DNA from: a bacterium
Lineage (GTDB): Bacteria > DUMJ01
Length of the DNA: 32,685 bases
Assembly: GCA_014360335.1 (NCBI GenBank)
Contig: JACIXS010000254.1
Location: 1 to 32,685 of the forward strand
Direction: 5' to 3'
Below, one piece after another: positions 7,725 to 16,391 of this stretch; positions within the stretch are counted from its first letter, which is position 1, and each line of letters begins with the position of its first letter. A program made the translations under genes and the position numbers. The notes below the pieces were generated by a model. It was given only the letters and a program-made list of their open reading frames with translations, was not told the origin of the DNA and ran no database searches.

Positions 7725-8414
7725 ATGCTCATTGGTGGATTACAGAGGTTTTCACTTATAGATTATCCGGGGAAGGTCTCAGCTGTCATCTTTACCATGG
7801 GGTGTAACTTTAGATGCCCCTATTGCCATAATCCAGAGCTTGTAGAATTTAATGGGATAAGACTTATAGAGGAGGGGTATATTCTATCCTTTCTAAAAGA
7901 GAGAAAAGGGAAATTAGATGGAGTTGTTCTGACTGGAGGAGAACCAACCCTCCAGTCAGACATTGTTAGCTTTCTAAAAGAGATAAAAAAACTAGGATTT
8001 CTCATAAAACTAGATACCAATGGAAGTTACCCAGAAATAATAGAAGAGCTGTTGAAAGAGGGATTACTAGACTATATAGCTATGGATATAAAGGCAAATC
8101 TAGAAAAATACAGTGGAGTAACACGGAGTAATGTTGATACTAAAAATATAGAAAGAAGTATCGGTATCATAATGAAATCAGGCATAGATTATGAGTTCAG
8201 GACAACTGTAGTCAGGTCCCAGCTTAGTAGAGATGATATATTAGAAATTGGAGAGTTAATAAAATCTGCAAAGGCTTACGTCTTACAGGAGTTTAAACCA
8301 TCAAAAACACTAGACCCAAATTTTATCGAAGAGACATCGTATACTAGGGAAGAGCTAGAGGAGATAGCAGTTATTCTCAAGGGGCTAGTAGGGAGGGTAG
8401 TCATCAGAGACTAG
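7725..8414 (+). CDS. nrdG: Anaerobic ribonucleotide reductase activating protein, radical SAM (NrdG2-like)
   Basis: This 229-residue protein has the radical-SAM cluster motif CNFRCPYC (Cys27, Cys31, Cys34). It also has GGEPTLQ near residue 67 (SAM binding) and the N-terminal IGGLQRFSLIDYPGKVSAV typical of the NrdG2-type activases. It is expected to make the glycyl radical on NrdD by reductive cleavage of SAM with a [4Fe-4S] cluster. The ATG begins one base after the dcd stop, showing translational coupling. Operon position behind nrdD makes the substrate assignment strong. Its last 30 bases overlap the 3' end of the convergent aldolase gene. Confidence 0.9.
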   Translation: MLIGGLQRFSLIDYPGKVSAVIFTMGCNFRCPYCHNPELVEFNGIRLIEEGYILSFLKERKGKLDGVVLTGGEPTLQSDIVSFLKEIKKLGFLIKLDTNGSYPEIIEELLKEGLLDYIAMDIKANLEKYSGVTRSNVDTKNIERSIGIIMKSGIDYEFRTTVVRSQLSRDDILEIGELIKSAKAYVLQEFKPSKTLDPNFIEETSYTREELEEIAVILKGLVGRVVIRD

Positions 8415-9275
8415 GGAATTTCTTAACCTCTCTATATCTTCACTACTTAATTTCTTTGTCTGGACTCTGCATATCGGCTTGAACGGTATTCCTATCATAG
8501 AGAAGAAAATCTTGCCCGTAAGTGGCCAACTCTTAGCTAGGATGTCCCACTTCTCTATTATCCTCCATTGAAGCTTTCTAGCAGAATCTATATCTCCTCC
8601 CTCATACTTTCTCAATAATTCGTTAAATAAACTAGGATATACATTACATCCTCCGCCTATAACACCTGTAATACCTAAAGGCAAAGAGGCTAAGTAGAGA
8701 ACCTCATTTCCCTGAATTACTTGAACTTTAGTTCCCTCTACCTCCATAAGCATTCTTGTTATCTTATTCATATTACTGGAGGAATCCTTTATCCCAGCAA
8801 TGTGGCTCAATTCCGACAATCTCTTAAAGAGTTTGGGTGTAATAGTATATGGTTCGTAGCCTCCAGGTTCATACAGATAGATTGGGATATCTATACTTCT
8901 ATCTATCTCTCTGTAATAATCAAATATACTATCTTCTGTTGGCTCTATATCTCTAGGTACCACTACAACAACTGCATCCGCACCAAGCTTCTCAGCATGT
9001 TGTGACAATTCTATAGTCTCTCTAATACTATCCCCACCAGTTCCTGGCCAAACAGGAACTCTCTTATCTGCCTGCTCTATAACTACCTGCATTATTATCT
9101 TCTTCTCTTCCTTAGTCAATGCTACCCTCTCGCCACTTCCCCCTATGGGAAACAATGCAGACACCCCTTGTTCGATAAGCCAATTAGTAAACTTTCTCAA
9201 TGTTTTCCCATCGATACAGCCACTCTCACTAAAAGGTGTAAGCATAGGAACTATAGGACCTTTTACTTTCTCCAA
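8385..9275 (-). CDS. DapA/NanA-family (dihydrodipicolinate synthase-like) aldolase or dehydratase
   Basis: The 296-residue protein begins at TTG (9273-9275) behind a near-perfect Shine-Dalgarno, GGAGGTGAT. It shows the class I aldolase (beta/alpha)8 pattern of the family: GGSGERVALT near residue 45 (the GxxGE pyruvate-binding loop), YLYEPGG with the probable catalytic Tyr135, and GIKDSSS with Schiff-base Lys163. These enzymes condense or release pyruvate. The substrate could be dihydrodipicolinate precursors, N-acetylneuraminate or a keto-deoxy sugar acid. Placement behind an E1/E2 dehydrogenase and a sugar-type regulator favours a catabolic pyruvate-releasing role, which is an inference. A GC-rich hairpin separates it from the E2 gene. 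Confidence 0.82.
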   Translation of the reverse strand: MEKVKGPIVPMLTPFSESGCIDGKTLRKFTNWLIEQGVSALFPIGGSGERVALTKEEKKIIMQVVIEQADKRVPVWPGTGGDSIRETIELSQHAEKLGADAVVVVVPRDIEPTEDSIFDYYREIDRSIDIPIYLYEPGGYEPYTITPKLFKRLSELSHIAGIKDSSSNMNKITRMLMEVEGTKVQVIQGNEVLYLASLPLGITGVIGGGCNVYPSLFNELLRKYEGGDIDSARKLQWRIIEKWDILAKSWPLTGKIFFSMIGIPFKPICRVQTKKLSSEDIERLRNSLVSDDYPPY

Positions 9276-9301
9276 GATATCACCTCCATATAAAACAGTT
9301 A

Positions 9302-9320
9302 GGGGCGGTTTATCCGCCCC
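9302..9320 (-). terminator. GC-rich hairpin between the E2 and aldolase genes (attenuator or processing site)
   Basis: GGGGCGG (9302-9308) and CCGCCCC (9314-9320) form a 7-bp stem with a 5-base loop. In the minus direction it is followed by TAACTGTTTTATA, not a clean U-run, and then by the strong ribosome binding site of the aldolase gene. Partial termination or mRNA stabilisation is likelier than a full stop. Confidence 0.5.
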
Positions 9321-9328
9321 ATATCTAT

Positions 9329-10474
9329 TCAGAATAAATACAAGACTGGGTCTTTCAATGCTTCACCCAAGTCTCTTAGGAACATAGATGCAGGTGCTCC
9401 ATCTACCACACGATGGTCTACAGATAGGCTTAGAGTAACTTCATTTACTACTACATTTCCTGGTTTAAGGGTTTCTCTGATTCTTCCAATACCCAGTATG
9501 GCTACCTGTGGTGGATTTATTATCGGAGTAAAGAAATCTATTCCAAACATACCAAGATTAGTGATGGTAAATGTTCCGCCAGATAATTCCTCAGGCAGGA
9601 CTTTACCTTCTCTTGTCCTAGCTATCAAGTCATTTGTTATTTTGGCTATCTCAAAGATATTCTTCTTTTCCGCCTCTTTGACTACAGGGACAAGAAGCCC
9701 TTCTTTTACAGCCACCGCTACTCCCATATTTACCGCATCGAATATTGTAAGCTTTTCTCCATCAAAATGGGCATTTAAATTAGGATAATCTTTTAGGACA
9801 AGTGACACAAGCCTTATAAAGATATCATTAAACGTCGGAACTGGTAAATTATTAGCGGAAGCCTTCTCTTTAAGTTTTTCTCTTATCTTGACTATACTAG
9901 TTACATCCGCAGTAAATTCTAGTGTGATATGAACAGCCTCTCTATAGCTCTTAGAAAGTCTTCCTGCAATCTCTCTCCTTATAGGAGAGATAGTTTCTTC
10001 TCTGAATGCAGGCTGGATAGTCTGTACAGTTGGCTCTGGAGTAACCTGAGGTGTCGGCTCTACCTTCTTATGAGCTTCTATGTATGCTAAAACATCTTTT
10101 TCTACAATCCTACCATCTGGGCCTGTCCCCTTAACAAGAGATAGGTCTATACCAGCCTCTCTGGCCAATCTCTTTGCTGCTGGGGAAGCCTTGATAACTT
10201 CTTCTACCTTTGGTTCTTCAGTTTTAATCTCTTCTCCTTCCTCTCCTATGATAGCTATAGGTTGTAGTATAGGGACAACATCTCCCTCTTTTGCTACTAT
10301 CTTGAGAAGGATACCATCGTAAGGGGACTCAACCTCCATATTGACCTTATCGGTCATTATCTCAACGATAGGTTCTCCCTTCTCTACCTTATCCCCTTCC
10401 TTCTTTAACCACTTAGTTATAGTCCCCTCCTCCATAGTCATCCCAAGTTTAGGCATAACAAACTCTTTACTCAT
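9329..10474 (-). CDS. pdhC: 2-oxoacid dehydrogenase complex E2, dihydrolipoyl acyltransferase
   Basis: Transfers the acyl group from the E1 active site to CoA through a swinging lipoyl arm. The 381 residues hold one lipoyl domain (1-77, lipoylated Lys43 in EIMTDKVNMEVESP), a peripheral-subunit-binding domain (about 96-132, ASPAAKRLAREAGIDLSLVK), a Pro/Thr-rich linker and the catalytic domain (about 160-381). His354 and Asp358 are in SVDHRVVDG. It is short for an E2 because it has only a single lipoyl domain. The ATG follows AGGAGG, nine bases after the E1beta stop. No E3 (dihydrolipoyl dehydrogenase) gene is next to it. Substrate is pyruvate or acetoin, so the symbol is by analogy. Confidence 0.92.
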   Translation of the reverse strand: MSKEFVMPKLGMTMEEGTITKWLKKEGDKVEKGEPIVEIMTDKVNMEVESPYDGILLKIVAKEGDVVPILQPIAIIGEEGEEIKTEEPKVEEVIKASPAAKRLAREAGIDLSLVKGTGPDGRIVEKDVLAYIEAHKKVEPTPQVTPEPTVQTIQPAFREETISPIRREIAGRLSKSYREAVHITLEFTADVTSIVKIREKLKEKASANNLPVPTFNDIFIRLVSLVLKDYPNLNAHFDGEKLTIFDAVNMGVAVAVKEGLLVPVVKEAEKKNIFEIAKITNDLIARTREGKVLPEELSGGTFTITNLGMFGIDFFTPIINPPQVAILGIGRIRETLKPGNVVVNEVTLSLSVDHRVVDGAPASMFLRDLGEALKDPVLYLF

Positions 10475-10483
10475 AGAAACCTC

Positions 10484-11455
10484 CTAGAGTATCTCTTTTA
10501 TAGCAGAGATGATTTCCCTCTCCTGAGGTATAAACTCATCCTCAAGTGGTCTGGAGTATGGAACAGGCGTATCTGGAGCGGTAACCCTAAGAATAGGGGC
10601 ATCAAGATAATCAAAGGCATTTTCTACTAATACAGCTACAATCTCTGCCCCAAAGCCATTCGTTTTTACCGCCTCATGCACTACTATCACATGCTTTGTC
10701 TTCTTTACCGATTTTACCAACGTCTCAACATCCAAAGGCTTTAATGTTCTAGGGTCAACTACCTCTACGCTTATACCTTCCTTCTCCAACTCTTTCGCCG
10801 CATTAAGTGCCTTATGGACCATCATAGCTGTAGCTATTACTGTTACATCCTTTCCCTCTCTCTTTACATCTGCAACACCTAGAGGTATGGTATATTCTTC
10901 CTCAGGGACAGGTCCCTTAAAGTTATAAAGCATCTTATGTTCCAAAAATACAACTGGATTATCGTCTCTTATGCTTGATTTTAATAAGCCCTTAGCGTCG
11001 TATGGGGTAGACGGCATTACAACCTTTAGACCGGGAACATGAACAAAGAAGGCTTCTAGACACTGACTATGCTGAGCAGCATTCCCTCTTCCTGCTCCAC
11101 AGGGAGCTCTCAAGACCATAGGTATCTTTGCCTTTCCTCCAAACATATATCTGATCTTCGCCGCCTGATTTACAAGCTGGTCCATCCCAATTGTTGCAAA
11201 ATCTACGTACATAAGTTCCGCTATCGGTCTCATACCTGTCATTGCAGATCCAACTGCCGAGCCCACTATAGCAGACTCTGAGATCGGAGTATCTTTTACC
11301 CTCTCAGGACCAAACTCAGCAAGCATTCCTCTTGTTACTCCAAAAGCTCCACCGTATATTCCTATATCTTCACCCATAATAAATACTGTCGGGTCTTTCC
11401 TCATTTCCTCACTCATAGCTTCTCTTATTGCTTCTGCAAATGTAATCTCTCTCAT
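10484..11455 (-). CDS. pdhB: 2-oxoacid dehydrogenase E1 component, beta subunit
   Basis: The 323-residue transketolase-like beta subunit pairs with the alpha subunit upstream to form the alpha2beta2 thiamine-diphosphate enzyme. It opens with [17 protein letters not shown]. Typical stretches are [54 protein letters not shown] and the C-terminal [14 protein letters not shown]. The internal Glu of the EDIG loop would activate the cofactor. The start follows GAGGTGA just after the E1alpha stop. Sequence alone does not separate pyruvate from acetoin or branched-chain substrates; the overall look is of the pyruvate/acetoin group. Confidence 0.93.
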   Translation of the reverse strand: MREITFAEAIREAMSEEMRKDPTVFIMGEDIGIYGGAFGVTRGMLAEFGPERVKDTPISESAIVGSAVGSAMTGMRPIAELMYVDFATIGMDQLVNQAAKIRYMFGGKAKIPMVLRAPCGAGRGNAAQHSQCLEAFFVHVPGLKVVMPSTPYDAKGLLKSSIRDDNPVVFLEHKMLYNFKGPVPEEEYTIPLGVADVKREGKDVTVIATAMMVHKALNAAKELEKEGISVEVVDPRTLKPLDVETLVKSVKKTKHVIVVHEAVKTNGFGAEIVAVLVENAFDYLDAPILRVTAPDTPVPYSRPLEDEFIPQEREIISAIKEIL

Positions 11456-11470
11456 CTTTAATCACCTCTC

Positions 11471-12442
11471 TTATGCGTAAACATCACTAAGTAGGTCTTC
11501 TGGGTCTGGGAAAGGACTTGCTTTAGCAAATTCTACCGCATTATTTAGGTCGTCATCGACCTTCTTTTGTAATTCCTTAAATCCCTCCTCAGTAAGTAAA
11601 CCCTCCGCTATAAGTCTCTCCTTAAATCTCCTTATCGGACACTTTTCTCTCCACTCTGCCTCTTCCTCTCTCGTTCTGTAAGCCCTAGCATCACTACGAG
11701 AATGCCCTCTCCATCTATAGGTGAGAGACTCTATGAGGATAGGGCCCTCCCCATTTCTTGCCTTCTCTACCGCTTCACTTACAGTATCATAAACCGCTAT
11801 AACATCATTTCCATCCATAACTATACCGGGGATGTTGTAAGCTTTCGCCCTATCCGCTAGTCTCTCTATCTTTACCGCCTTACTCACAGCCATAGACATT
11901 CCGTAAAGGTTATTCTCTATTATATAGATCACTGGCAGGTTCCATATAGACGCTAGATTCAAAGATTCGTGGAATGAACCTTGATTAACCGCTCCATCCC
12001 CAAAGAAACATATAACCACCTGTTTAGTTCCTCTCATCTTTATGGAAAGGCCTGCCCCTGTAGCTATGGGAATACCACCCCCTACCACACCATTTGCACC
12101 TAGGATACCGATATTTATATCCGCTATATGCATAGAGCCACCTTTACCTTTACAATAGCCAGTCTTCCTACCTAAAAGTTCTGCCATCATATACTTAACG
12201 TCTCCACCTTTAGCTATACAGTGTCCATGACCACGATGTGTACTTGTTATATAGTCATCCTTGTTTAAAGCTTTACAAGCTCCAACCGCAGTAGCCTCCT
12301 GCCCTATGTATAGGTGCGTACTCCCATGTATGAGATTTAATGAAAATAACTCCTCTACCTTTTCTTCGAACCCCCTTATAAGCATCATCTTGTAGAGCAT
12401 ATCAAGTTTGTCTTCCTTTGTTAACTTTTCAGAGTACTTCAT
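11471..12442 (-). CDS. pdhA: 2-oxoacid dehydrogenase E1 component, alpha subunit
   Basis: This 323-residue subunit carries the thiamine-diphosphate motif beginning GDG at 148 and ending NN at about 178 ([18 protein letters not shown]). It also has the conserved phosphorylation-type loop [10 protein letters not shown] near residue 247. The sequences GGSMHIAD and NLYGMSMAV resemble acetoin and pyruvate dehydrogenase alpha subunits. Its ATG is one base after the TGA of the SorC-type regulator gene, and its ribosome binding site (GGAGGT) lies inside that gene's last codons, so regulator and enzyme are translationally coupled. With E1beta and E2 it makes acyl-CoA and passes electrons to a missing E3. 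Confidence 0.93.
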   Translation of the reverse strand: MKYSEKLTKEDKLDMLYKMMLIRGFEEKVEELFSLNLIHGSTHLYIGQEATAVGACKALNKDDYITSTHRGHGHCIAKGGDVKYMMAELLGRKTGYCKGKGGSMHIADINIGILGANGVVGGGIPIATGAGLSIKMRGTKQVVICFFGDGAVNQGSFHESLNLASIWNLPVIYIIENNLYGMSMAVSKAVKIERLADRAKAYNIPGIVMDGNDVIAVYDTVSEAVEKARNGEGPILIESLTYRWRGHSRSDARAYRTREEEAEWREKCPIRRFKERLIAEGLLTEEGFKELQKKVDDDLNNAVEFAKASPFPDPEDLLSDVYA

Positions 12443-12443
12443 A

Positions 12444-13400
12444 TCAACCTCCTAGATTCAATAACTCTCTTGCTGTTTGTTCATCTGTAACAAGCCCATT
12501 TAGAACTTTCATTCTAAGGGCACCCAAAACAGCCCTTAACTTATTTTTCCCTCCTGCAACACCAATAACATAAGGAATCTTTCTCAATTCTTCTATGCCT
12601 ATCCCTACAATTCTATTCTCCAGTGAAGATAATATAGGTTTTCCATCTAAGTCATAGAATCTCCCCAAGATATCTCCAACACCACCTTTCTCTTTTATCT
12701 CTTCAAGTTCTTCTTCGGAAACACAGCCTGAAGTGAGAAGTATTGAATTATTATCCATAGCCCCTATACCAACGATAGCTACATCAACTTTGCAGGCTAA
12801 AGAAAGGACATCTCTTATATGACTCTCCTTAAGTAACGCATCTCTTATCTCAGGGTTATCTACCACCATAGGGGCTCTAAGGATATATGCACTACCATCT
12901 AACTTTAGGGCAAGACTCTTTGCCAGTTCATCAGCATAAACAGAGGAATTTAGAGGATTCATCCCTCCGACAAGTTGAACCACTTTGATCTCTGGATAAG
13001 TAAGGTCACTAGGAAAGTTATTAACAACCTCGTATAGAGTAGACCCCCAAGATATTCCTAGACTTTCTATTCCTTTTATCTTTCTTTTAAGTAGGTCTGC
13101 GCCACCTCTCCCTAAGTTCTGCTTTAAGAGTGCGGTATTTTCATTAGAGGCAACTATAACTACCTCTTCTAGAGAGAACATCTTTTCGAGTTTATCCTCT
13201 AGTTCTGGGAATATTTCATTAGGAACATTAAGCCTTATAGAAACTATACCAGACTTCTTAGCATAGTCTAACATTCTAGAGATAGTAGGACGAGAGATAC
13301 CTAACTGTCTAGCTATCTCCTCTTGAGTCTTCTCTTCAGTATAGTATAAATGAGCCACCTTTACAACGGTATGCAGATATTCCCAATCTCTATTCTTCAC
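12444..13400 (-). CDS. SorC-family transcriptional regulator, GTG start, probably leaderless mRNA
   Basis: From the GTG at 13398-13400 the protein is 318 residues: an N-terminal helix-turn-helix (about 8-50, [20 protein letters not shown] then [10 protein letters not shown]) and a C-terminal sugar-binding SorC domain ([44 protein letters not shown]). An upstream in-frame TTG at 13434-13436 would give 330 residues. It has no ribosome binding site and is itself the first three bases of the -35 hexamer, so I reject it. Members bind phosphorylated sugars or related effectors. It heads the E1alpha-E1beta-E2-aldolase cluster and probably controls it together with itself through the palindromes over its promoter. 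The effector is unknown. Confidence 0.87.
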   Translation of the reverse strand: MKNRDWEYLHTVVKVAHLYYTEEKTQEEIARQLGISRPTISRMLDYAKKSGIVSIRLNVPNEIFPELEDKLEKMFSLEEVVIVASNENTALLKQNLGRGGADLLKRKIKGIESLGISWGSTLYEVVNNFPSDLTYPEIKVVQLVGGMNPLNSSVYADELAKSLALKLDGSAYILRAPMVVDNPEIRDALLKESHIRDVLSLACKVDVAIVGIGAMDNNSILLTSGCVSEEELEEIKEKGGVGDILGRFYDLDGKPILSSLENRIVGIGIEELRKIPYVIGVAGGKNKLRAVLGALRMKVLNGLVTDEQTARELLNLGG

Positions 13401-13407
13401 AGTATAG

Positions 13408-13436
13408 ATTGTAATATATATATTCCAAAATTTCAA
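13408..13436 (-). promoter_or_regulatory. Promoter of the SorC-regulator/dehydrogenase operon, start codon near +1
   Basis: On the minus strand TTGAAA (13431-13436), a 17-base spacer and TACAAT (13408-13413) are followed by seven bases and then the GTG start of the regulator. The expected transcription start is at or within a base or two of that GTG, leaving no room for a leader. Confidence 0.65.
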
Positions 13437-13462
13437 ATGCTGAAATTTTGTTCAACCAAAAT
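13426..13462. promoter_or_regulatory. Operator: two overlapping inverted repeats over the SorC promoter
   Basis: CAAAATTTCA (13426-13435) and TGAAATTTTG (13441-13450) are perfect 10-bp inverted arms with a 5-bp spacer, and the -35 lies inside. A second inverted repeat, ATTTTG (13445-13450) and CAAAAT (13457-13462), overlaps it. This array of CAAAAT half-sites is what an oligomeric SorC-type regulator would use; binding is inferred. Confidence 0.6.
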
Positions 13463-13504
13463 CTATATAAAGATAAGTTTTCTATAAACTTCTGTACGAA
13501 AAGT

Positions 13505-13548
13505 TAAGAAATCAAAAGGGCGACGGGAATCTATACCCATCACCCTTT
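13505..13548 (-). terminator. Intrinsic terminator of the alpha-mannosidase gene
   Basis: In the minus direction a 13-bp stem (13536-13548 with 13515-13527, including two G-U pairs) has an 8-base loop and is followed by the T-rich TGATTTCTTA. It begins about 12 bases after the mannosidase stop codon and separates it from the SorC operon. Confidence 0.7.
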
Positions 13549-13559
13549 AATAAAGTCTC

Positions 13560-16283
13560 CTATCCTTTTATTCTTATCGTCTTTATCTCGTAAGGTTTAA
13601 GGTCTAGAGATATAGTCTTTCCTACTACTTGCCTTTCCTCTCCTATTGGTTGTTCTATAAGGTCAGTCTCTACATAAGAATTGCATGGAATATTTAGAGT
13701 TATTTTCGCTGAAGTATCTTTTCCATCCGTTTCATAAATTCTTAAGATTATATCGTCATTATCCTCTGCCTTCTTCATTATCGATACTATGGCATTTTCA
13801 GGTTCTACAGTGATGACCTCCATAGTCTTGTCAAATCTTCCCTTGTGGACATCTGTAACGTAAGGTATAAGTGGATAGTTGAATTCATTACCTACCCTTA
13901 TAAGTTTTGCTGGATTAAACTCTCCTATGTGAGGATAGAGTGAAAATGTAAACTCATACTTACCCCTCTCAGGCAGAGGGTCTGGTTCATAAGAGCTCCT
14001 TAGTAATGTCATCCTAATTCTATCACCAGTTACATCAAAACCATACTTAACTGAACTCAAGACAGTAATACCTAACTTATTCCCATCTTTGTCTATACCC
14101 GTCAAATCTACCCATCTCTGGGAGGGGACTTCATTTCCATCAGGCTTCCTCTCTATACTTCCAAATGGAATATCAAACTTAGCTTTCCCACAGGTTATAT
14201 CAGCTGGGAAGGCTACCTTTAACATAGGAACACCTAGTTCTTTGCTACCTCTTTCAAGCCAGAATAACTCAAGTCTAAAGTCAATTCTAGGGACGTCATT
14301 ATTGAGTATTATATCTAATATAAATTCAGAATCGTTATACTTTCTTCTACTCCTAACTATAGCCCTAGCTGGTCCTGTCTCTAAAACCTCTACTGTGGCA
14401 TCCCTATCTAGGTCTACCGTCCTTATTATCTGCCCTATCTCCCAAGCACTCATAGGATGAGGGGCTTCATAGAGTATCTGAAGTAACCCTGCTTTACCAT
14501 CTTTCGGCAAGATTTCTTTTCCGCTAGCTTTGTCTACTATGCTAGTTATTGCGCCTATACCTGCGTTTACCGTAATCTTATAGAACTGATTCTCCACTAT
14601 ATATGTGGAGCTAGCCCTTACTCCACTCTCTGTTACCTGTCCTCTATACATATCCTCGACCTTTACAAAAGATGTAACCTCTTCTCCTTCTGAATATTTT
14701 AGATAGTATGTTTTATATCCATAACCAGGAACATCTTCAGCGGTAAATGTCGTCCTAAGTGCTTTCTGGAAGAAAGAATATTCCCTATACTGAACAGGTA
14801 TTGCTCTCCTATTTTCGTCTATCAGGGCAAGCGGATCTTTCTCATCAAATACATCATATATATCTACCGTTACTACATCGGTCCTCTTCCAAGGTAGTGG
14901 GTTAAATACTACTATCGGAACAGCCTTCACACCAAGACTTATCTCCGTATCTATATCTCCCACTATTGCTTTCAATGACAACTCTCTTACCATATTCCCA
15001 CTCGCCTTTGCATTCTGATATAGCCCTTGGGCATACTTGTATGTCTCAGGTATCCCTGAACCAGGTAAGATGTCGTGGAATTGGTTGAAGAGGGTATTTA
15101 TCCATGCCTCATCTATTAGTTCCTTTGGTGGCATCTTCCCAGTTAGCTTCTTTGACAGTAATGCTAAGACTTCAGCAGAGGTCAACAGGTTCTCAGCCTT
15201 CCTATTTGCCTCTTTTATATTGCTCTGCGAGGTATAGCAACCTCTAAAGACAAAGTTCAGTTCATCGTTAACTACTGGGAATCTATCCCCATACTTTTCT
15301 GCTATAGAGAAGAACTCATCTGTAGTGCTACATTTTACCTTGGGGAATATGGGCCAGTTTTTCATCTCTTGAATAAGTTGAAGGTCTCTCCTTGTAGGAC
15401 CTCCTCCATGGTCTCCAACACCGTAGACTATAAGATAATCCTTCATACCTGTCTGCTCATATAACGCTACCGCCTCTACCACATCCTCTGGCTTTACTGG
15501 TCCTAGATACCATAACTTACTATCATCCCAAGCTAAGACCTTCGAGCCGTCAGGAGCTGACCACCAGAATATTCTAGGTCCCCTTCCTGCCCTACAGAAA
15601 TAGTATCTAGTTATCCCTGCTTTCTTTAATATCTGTGGATGCATCCAATGATGCCCAAATGTATCTGGCTCCCAGTCAATCTTGACCTTATCATATGGAA
15701 AACCAAACTTCTCTTTGAAGTATCTCTTTGTGTATAGTATGTGTCTTACTAATGATTCTCCACTTGCAAGATTTTTATCACCCTCTACCCAGAAGTTGGC
15801 AGTCACTTCCCACTGTCCATCCTTTACCTTCTTCTTTATCATCTCAAAAGTCTCAGGGCTATACTTCTCCATAGCAGAATAGACAGAGGTCTGACTCTGT
15901 GAGAATTTAAAATCAGGAAATTCCTCCATAAGCTTCATTACAGTAGTGAATGTCTTATAGGATGTATCTACCGTTTCTGGCCAGTCCCAGAGCCAGTTCA
16001 TATCTATATGGGCATGGCCAACATAATGTATAGTAAATGTCTTTGCGACCTCCCCTATTGGTCCAAGAATCTTCTCTGCTGATTCTATAAGTTCCTTAGT
16101 ATCTCTTTTACCAAGATTACTAGAGACTAGTTCAACTGCTGATTCTATAAGCCTTTCCCACTCTCTCCTTCTATCGGGAAACGCCTTTGCTAATCTTAGG
16201 GCAAAGTTAATCTCATATTTGAATCTCTTGACTTCCCACTCTACACTTTTTAGTATCTCTCCTAATTTCTCTAAGATATTCAT
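13560..16283 (-). CDS. Alpha-mannosidase, glycoside hydrolase family 38
   Basis: The ATG at 16281-16283 has AGGAGG about ten bases upstream. A longer open frame begins 18 codons earlier (16337) but has no ribosome binding site and runs into the promoter region. The 907 residues include the GH38 zinc site HAHIDMNW (His90, His92, Asp94) and the probable nucleophile Asp207 in WEPDTFGHH. The middle domain and C-terminal beta domains have the expected lengths. There is no signal peptide, so it is cytoplasmic and probably trims alpha-mannosides taken up as oligosaccharides. It is monocistronic, ends in its own terminator, and is divergent from an MFS transporter that may carry a related sugar (inference). 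Confidence 0.93.
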   Translation of the reverse strand: MNILEKLGEILKSVEWEVKRFKYEINFALRLAKAFPDRRREWERLIESAVELVSSNLGKRDTKELIESAEKILGPIGEVAKTFTIHYVGHAHIDMNWLWDWPETVDTSYKTFTTVMKLMEEFPDFKFSQSQTSVYSAMEKYSPETFEMIKKKVKDGQWEVTANFWVEGDKNLASGESLVRHILYTKRYFKEKFGFPYDKVKIDWEPDTFGHHWMHPQILKKAGITRYYFCRAGRGPRIFWWSAPDGSKVLAWDDSKLWYLGPVKPEDVVEAVALYEQTGMKDYLIVYGVGDHGGGPTRRDLQLIQEMKNWPIFPKVKCSTTDEFFSIAEKYGDRFPVVNDELNFVFRGCYTSQSNIKEANRKAENLLTSAEVLALLSKKLTGKMPPKELIDEAWINTLFNQFHDILPGSGIPETYKYAQGLYQNAKASGNMVRELSLKAIVGDIDTEISLGVKAVPIVVFNPLPWKRTDVVTVDIYDVFDEKDPLALIDENRRAIPVQYREYSFFQKALRTTFTAEDVPGYGYKTYYLKYSEGEEVTSFVKVEDMYRGQVTESGVRASSTYIVENQFYKITVNAGIGAITSIVDKASGKEILPKDGKAGLLQILYEAPHPMSAWEIGQIIRTVDLDRDATVEVLETGPARAIVRSRRKYNDSEFILDIILNNDVPRIDFRLELFWLERGSKELGVPMLKVAFPADITCGKAKFDIPFGSIERKPDGNEVPSQRWVDLTGIDKDGNKLGITVLSSVKYGFDVTGDRIRMTLLRSSYEPDPLPERGKYEFTFSLYPHIGEFNPAKLIRVGNEFNYPLIPYVTDVHKGRFDKTMEVITVEPENAIVSIMKKAEDNDDIILRIYETDGKDTSAKITLNIPCNSYVETDLIEQPIGEERQVVGKTISLDLKPYEIKTIRIKG

Positions 16284-16353
16284 ACGAATCAAACCTCCTT
16301 TTCGGCTATATTTTGTTAACCTTTTAGATATTACCACATTCTACAATGATTTG

Positions 16354-16365
16354 GTATAATTATAC
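16354..16365. promoter_or_regulatory. Symmetric -10 shared by the divergent mannosidase and MFS genes
   Basis: The perfect 12-bp palindrome GTATAATTATAC contains TATAAT on the plus strand (16355-16360, extended by TGG) and TATAAT on the minus strand (16359-16364). It lies about 30 bases before the MFS start and about 75 before the mannosidase start. The -35 elements on both sides are weak. Confidence 0.55.
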
Positions 16366-16391
16366 TAAATATCCTAAAGAAGGAGGTCAAG

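Noticed and set aside
16284-16337. Longer start for the GH38 gene (18 extra codons)
   Set aside because: No ribosome binding site; the internal ATG at 16283 follows AGGAGG, and the extension lies in the leader region.
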